Source: Lepagella sp900761855 (GTDB taxonomy: Bacteria > Bacteroidota > Bacteroidia > Bacteroidales > Muribaculaceae). From it: a DNA stretch of 64,000 bases. Below are positions 62,631 to 64,000 of the stretch, one piece after another (the stretch's first letter is position 1; each line of letters starts with the position of its first letter). The stretch lies in NCBI GenBank assembly GCA_959024545.1, contig CAUFFJ010000001.1, positions 124,001 to 188,000 on the forward strand. The letters are read 5' to 3'. The notes below the pieces were generated by a model. It searched no databases. It was not told the DNA's origin and saw nothing but the letters and a program-made list of their open reading frames with translations. The position numbers and the translations under genes were made by a program.

Positions 62631-62687
62631 CATTGGATTCCGGGTATAACGGAGTTCAATGGTTTCTGAACTTAAAGGACTACATAG

Positions 62688-63371
62688 ATGGCAAGCACTC
62701 CACGTCCCGACTTCTTTCTCTCCATACCCAAGCAGCAGCTGGCATCGTTGCCTCCGGCTAAATTCGGAGGGCGGATAGTTGTGGTCGATTCCCGAGAGCT
62801 TGCCCTCCCGGCTCTGGAGCATCTGCACAATGCCAGACTGATAGGATTTGATACAGAGACGAGACCATCGTTTAAGAAAGGAACACTTAACGAGGTATCG
62901 CTAATGCAGCTTTCAGATCACGATGTATGCTATCTTTTCCGTATCAACCGTATAGGATTCTTCCCTGAGCTCATAAGTTTTCTTGAAGATGATACGGTTA
63001 CAAAGGTCGGACTGTCGGTGCATGATGATTTTCATAACCTGCACCGGCTGGCGTCATTTGAACCCCGCGGCTTCATTGATCTTCAGGGATTTGTCAAGCA
63101 ATTCCGAATAGCTGACAATAGCCTCTCACGCATTTTTGCAATTTTGTTCGGTCAGCGCATATCCAAGGGGCAACGACTTACCAACTGGGAGGCAGAGCAT
63201 TTGTCTGAGGCTCAGCAGGCTTATGCATCGCTTGATGCATTTGCCTGTATCAAGATTTATGACTGTCTTCATTCAGGAAAGTTCATACCGGCTGATTCCC
63301 CCTATATTCAGTATCCTGAAACGGATCCGGCTTCTGATGATCAATCATCAGGTTTCGCTCTTAAACAGTAG
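62688..63371 (+). CDS. DEDDy 3'-5' exonuclease (RNase D-like domain)
   Basis: A 227-residue single-domain exonuclease. DEDDy residues are visible: Asp55 and Glu57 in GFDTETRP, Asp113 in LSVHDDFHNL and Tyr179-x3-Asp183 in AYASLDAFA. There is no HRDC domain, unlike full RNase D, so the substrate (RNA or DNA) is open. This short form is common in Bacteroidetes, often beside the methyltransferase found downstream here. Confidence 0.88.
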   Translation: MASTPRPDFFLSIPKQQLASLPPAKFGGRIVVVDSRELALPALEHLHNARLIGFDTETRPSFKKGTLNEVSLMQLSDHDVCYLFRINRIGFFPELISFLEDDTVTKVGLSVHDDFHNLHRLASFEPRGFIDLQGFVKQFRIADNSLSRIFAILFGQRISKGQRLTNWEAEHLSEAQQAYASLDAFACIKIYDCLHSGKFIPADSPYIQYPETDPASDDQSSGFALKQ

Positions 63372-63432
63372 ATATGCCGGTTACAGCATTTGTCTGTCAG
63401 CATTCATTTTTAATACCTATATATTTTTAATT

Positions 63433-63654
63433 ATGCGGCGTACAATTTATATCTGGCTTCCGGCCATAATGCTTGTCTATCTCACAGCTATGGCATTTCA
63501 GTTTAAGGATGCATTACTTGGCTCAGGCCGTTATTTTCAGTTTTATGGTACAATTGCCATTGAATTGGTGGTAATACTGTTTCTGTACATTTTTTTGCGT
63601 AAGAAAGTAAAGATGCGTGATGACCATGAAGACTCCGACCGCGGGCGGTCATGA
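63433..63654 (+). CDS. Small membrane protein of unknown function
   Basis: A 73-residue protein with two hydrophobic helices (about 5-22 and 37-55), then a charged C-terminus (KKVKMRDDHEDSDRGRS). The ATG at 63433 follows an A/T-rich stretch. It lies between the exonuclease and a methyltransferase gene, whose first possible start (63626) lies inside its end. No named family. Confidence 0.65.
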   Translation: MRRTIYIWLPAIMLVYLTAMAFQFKDALLGSGRYFQFYGTIAIELVVILFLYIFLRKKVKMRDDHEDSDRGRS

Positions 63655-64000
63655 GCATGAAATGTCCGGACACTATCCGGATGCTTTCTATGAATTTGTG
63701 AAGGCACACCTTCATGAATCGCCGGCGCGTCTTCGCCTCGCATTTTATGGGAAGACGGGGTCTGACTTTTCTTATCAGGAAGCGATTGATCAAATTGAGG
63801 CGCGGCGCAAAAGCGGTGCGAAGTTAAACGCGCTTACCTGCAATCCACGTTTCATATTTCCGGCTACTATCTGTGCCGAGCAGGCTACTTCGTCAATGAT
63901 AGCCGCCTTTCATGCCTCGCTTATTGCTCCAGGCTCTCGGGTGCTCGACCTGACAGCCGGACTTGGTAGCGATGTTGTGGCTTTTGCGAAAGTTGCCTCT
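63626..64000 (+). CDS. Class I SAM-dependent methyltransferase (partial, PG_1098-like)
   Basis: The gene runs off the right edge; 125 codons are visible. Before the SAM domain there is a conserved helical region (HYPDAFYEFVKAHLHESPARLRLAFYG), then SAM motif I VLDLTAGLGSD. The arrangement fits the Bacteroidetes THUMP-like/PG_1098 methyltransferases, which probably act on RNA. The start is either 63626 (overlapping the previous gene by 29 bp) or the ATG at 63662; I cannot decide. Confidence 0.75.
   Translation, partial: MKTPTAGGHEHEMSGHYPDAFYEFVKAHLHESPARLRLAFYGKTGSDFSYQEAIDQIEARRKSGAKLNALTCNPRFIFPATICAEQATSSMIAAFHASLIAPGSRVLDLTAGLGSDVVAFAKVAS

Noticed and set aside
1..64000. tRNA, rRNA, CRISPR array, integrase, plasmid or phage modules
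   Set aside because: I looked through all intergenic regions and found no cloverleaf with T-loop sequence, no regular spaced repeats and no integrase or transposase frame; a tRNAscan run would be decisive for tRNAs.

Overview
The window is a chromosomal stretch of a Bacteroidales bacterium, most likely a member of the Muribaculaceae or a close relative. This rests on repeated Bacteroidetes-type promoters (a TAnnTTTG -7 box about 20 bp after a TTTG-like -33 box), Bacteroidetes-only families (DUF4295, DUF1599, BT_3928-like, DUF3843, CarboxypepD_reg TonB receptors, C10 peptidases with a Gly-Ile-Tyr C-terminal sorting-like tail) and the purH-mreBCD-mrdA-rodA layout. Most of it is ordinary core genome. 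I see no prophage, integrase, conjugation gene, CRISPR array, rRNA or tRNA gene.

Layout. 1-2 kb: truncated M16 protease and dusB. 2.0-2.4 kb: a promoter-bearing relic with 12-bp repeats. 2.6-7.2 kb: a GIN-domain exported protein, a lipid-linked glycan flippase, and (convergent) a GT2 glycosyltransferase preceded by a polytopic membrane protein that carries an apparent -1 frameshift. 7.3-8.0 kb: rpmB-rpmG-DUF4295. 8.3-8.5 kb: a promoter/terminator pair that may be a small RNA. 8.5-13.3 kb: four genes joined by ATGA overlaps (S1/P1 nuclease, PD-(D/E)XK-like protein, UvrD helicase, nspC). 13.4-15.3 kb: a DoxX/BT_3928-like protein with DUF1599. 15.5 kb: NlpC/P60 lipoprotein. 16.2-22.5 kb: two tandem 1013-residue C10 cysteine proteases. 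22.5-24.4 kb: omega-amidase, acyltransferase and a small unknown.

24.5-32.0 kb is the cell-shape operon (purH, mreB, mreC, mreD, mrdA, rodA). 32.1-34.9 kb is anaerobic ribonucleotide reductase nrdDG, whose leader carries a 334-bp inverted-repeat element. Then come an ftsE-like ATPase, a DUF3843 protein, a FecCD/BtuCDF-type importer linked to hisS, a TonB-dependent receptor, a U32 (RlhA-like) protein, cdsA, the rpsF-rpsR-rplI operon with a two-state leader, a WG-repeat lipoprotein, a DUF362 protein, a nucleoside permease, rsmE, kdsA, two TPR proteins around a PstS-like lipoprotein, two more small inverted-repeat elements, glyA, bioD, a DEDD exonuclease, a small membrane protein and the start of a methyltransferase.

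The least ordinary features are: (1) three small hairpin elements built round a shared AGC-GG-GCT centre, two of whose stems differ by compensatory changes, one lying between the nrdD promoter and its start codon; (2) the frameshift in the membrane glycan gene, whose other frame ends 2 bp before the next start codon; (3) mutually exclusive 7-bp stems in the rpsF leader; (4) the decayed VDTx-repeat gene that keeps a good promoter pointing antisense into dusB; (5) a candidate small RNA near 8.4 kb. None clearly amounts to a new multi-gene system; the nuclease/helicase overlap cluster is the nearest candidate.
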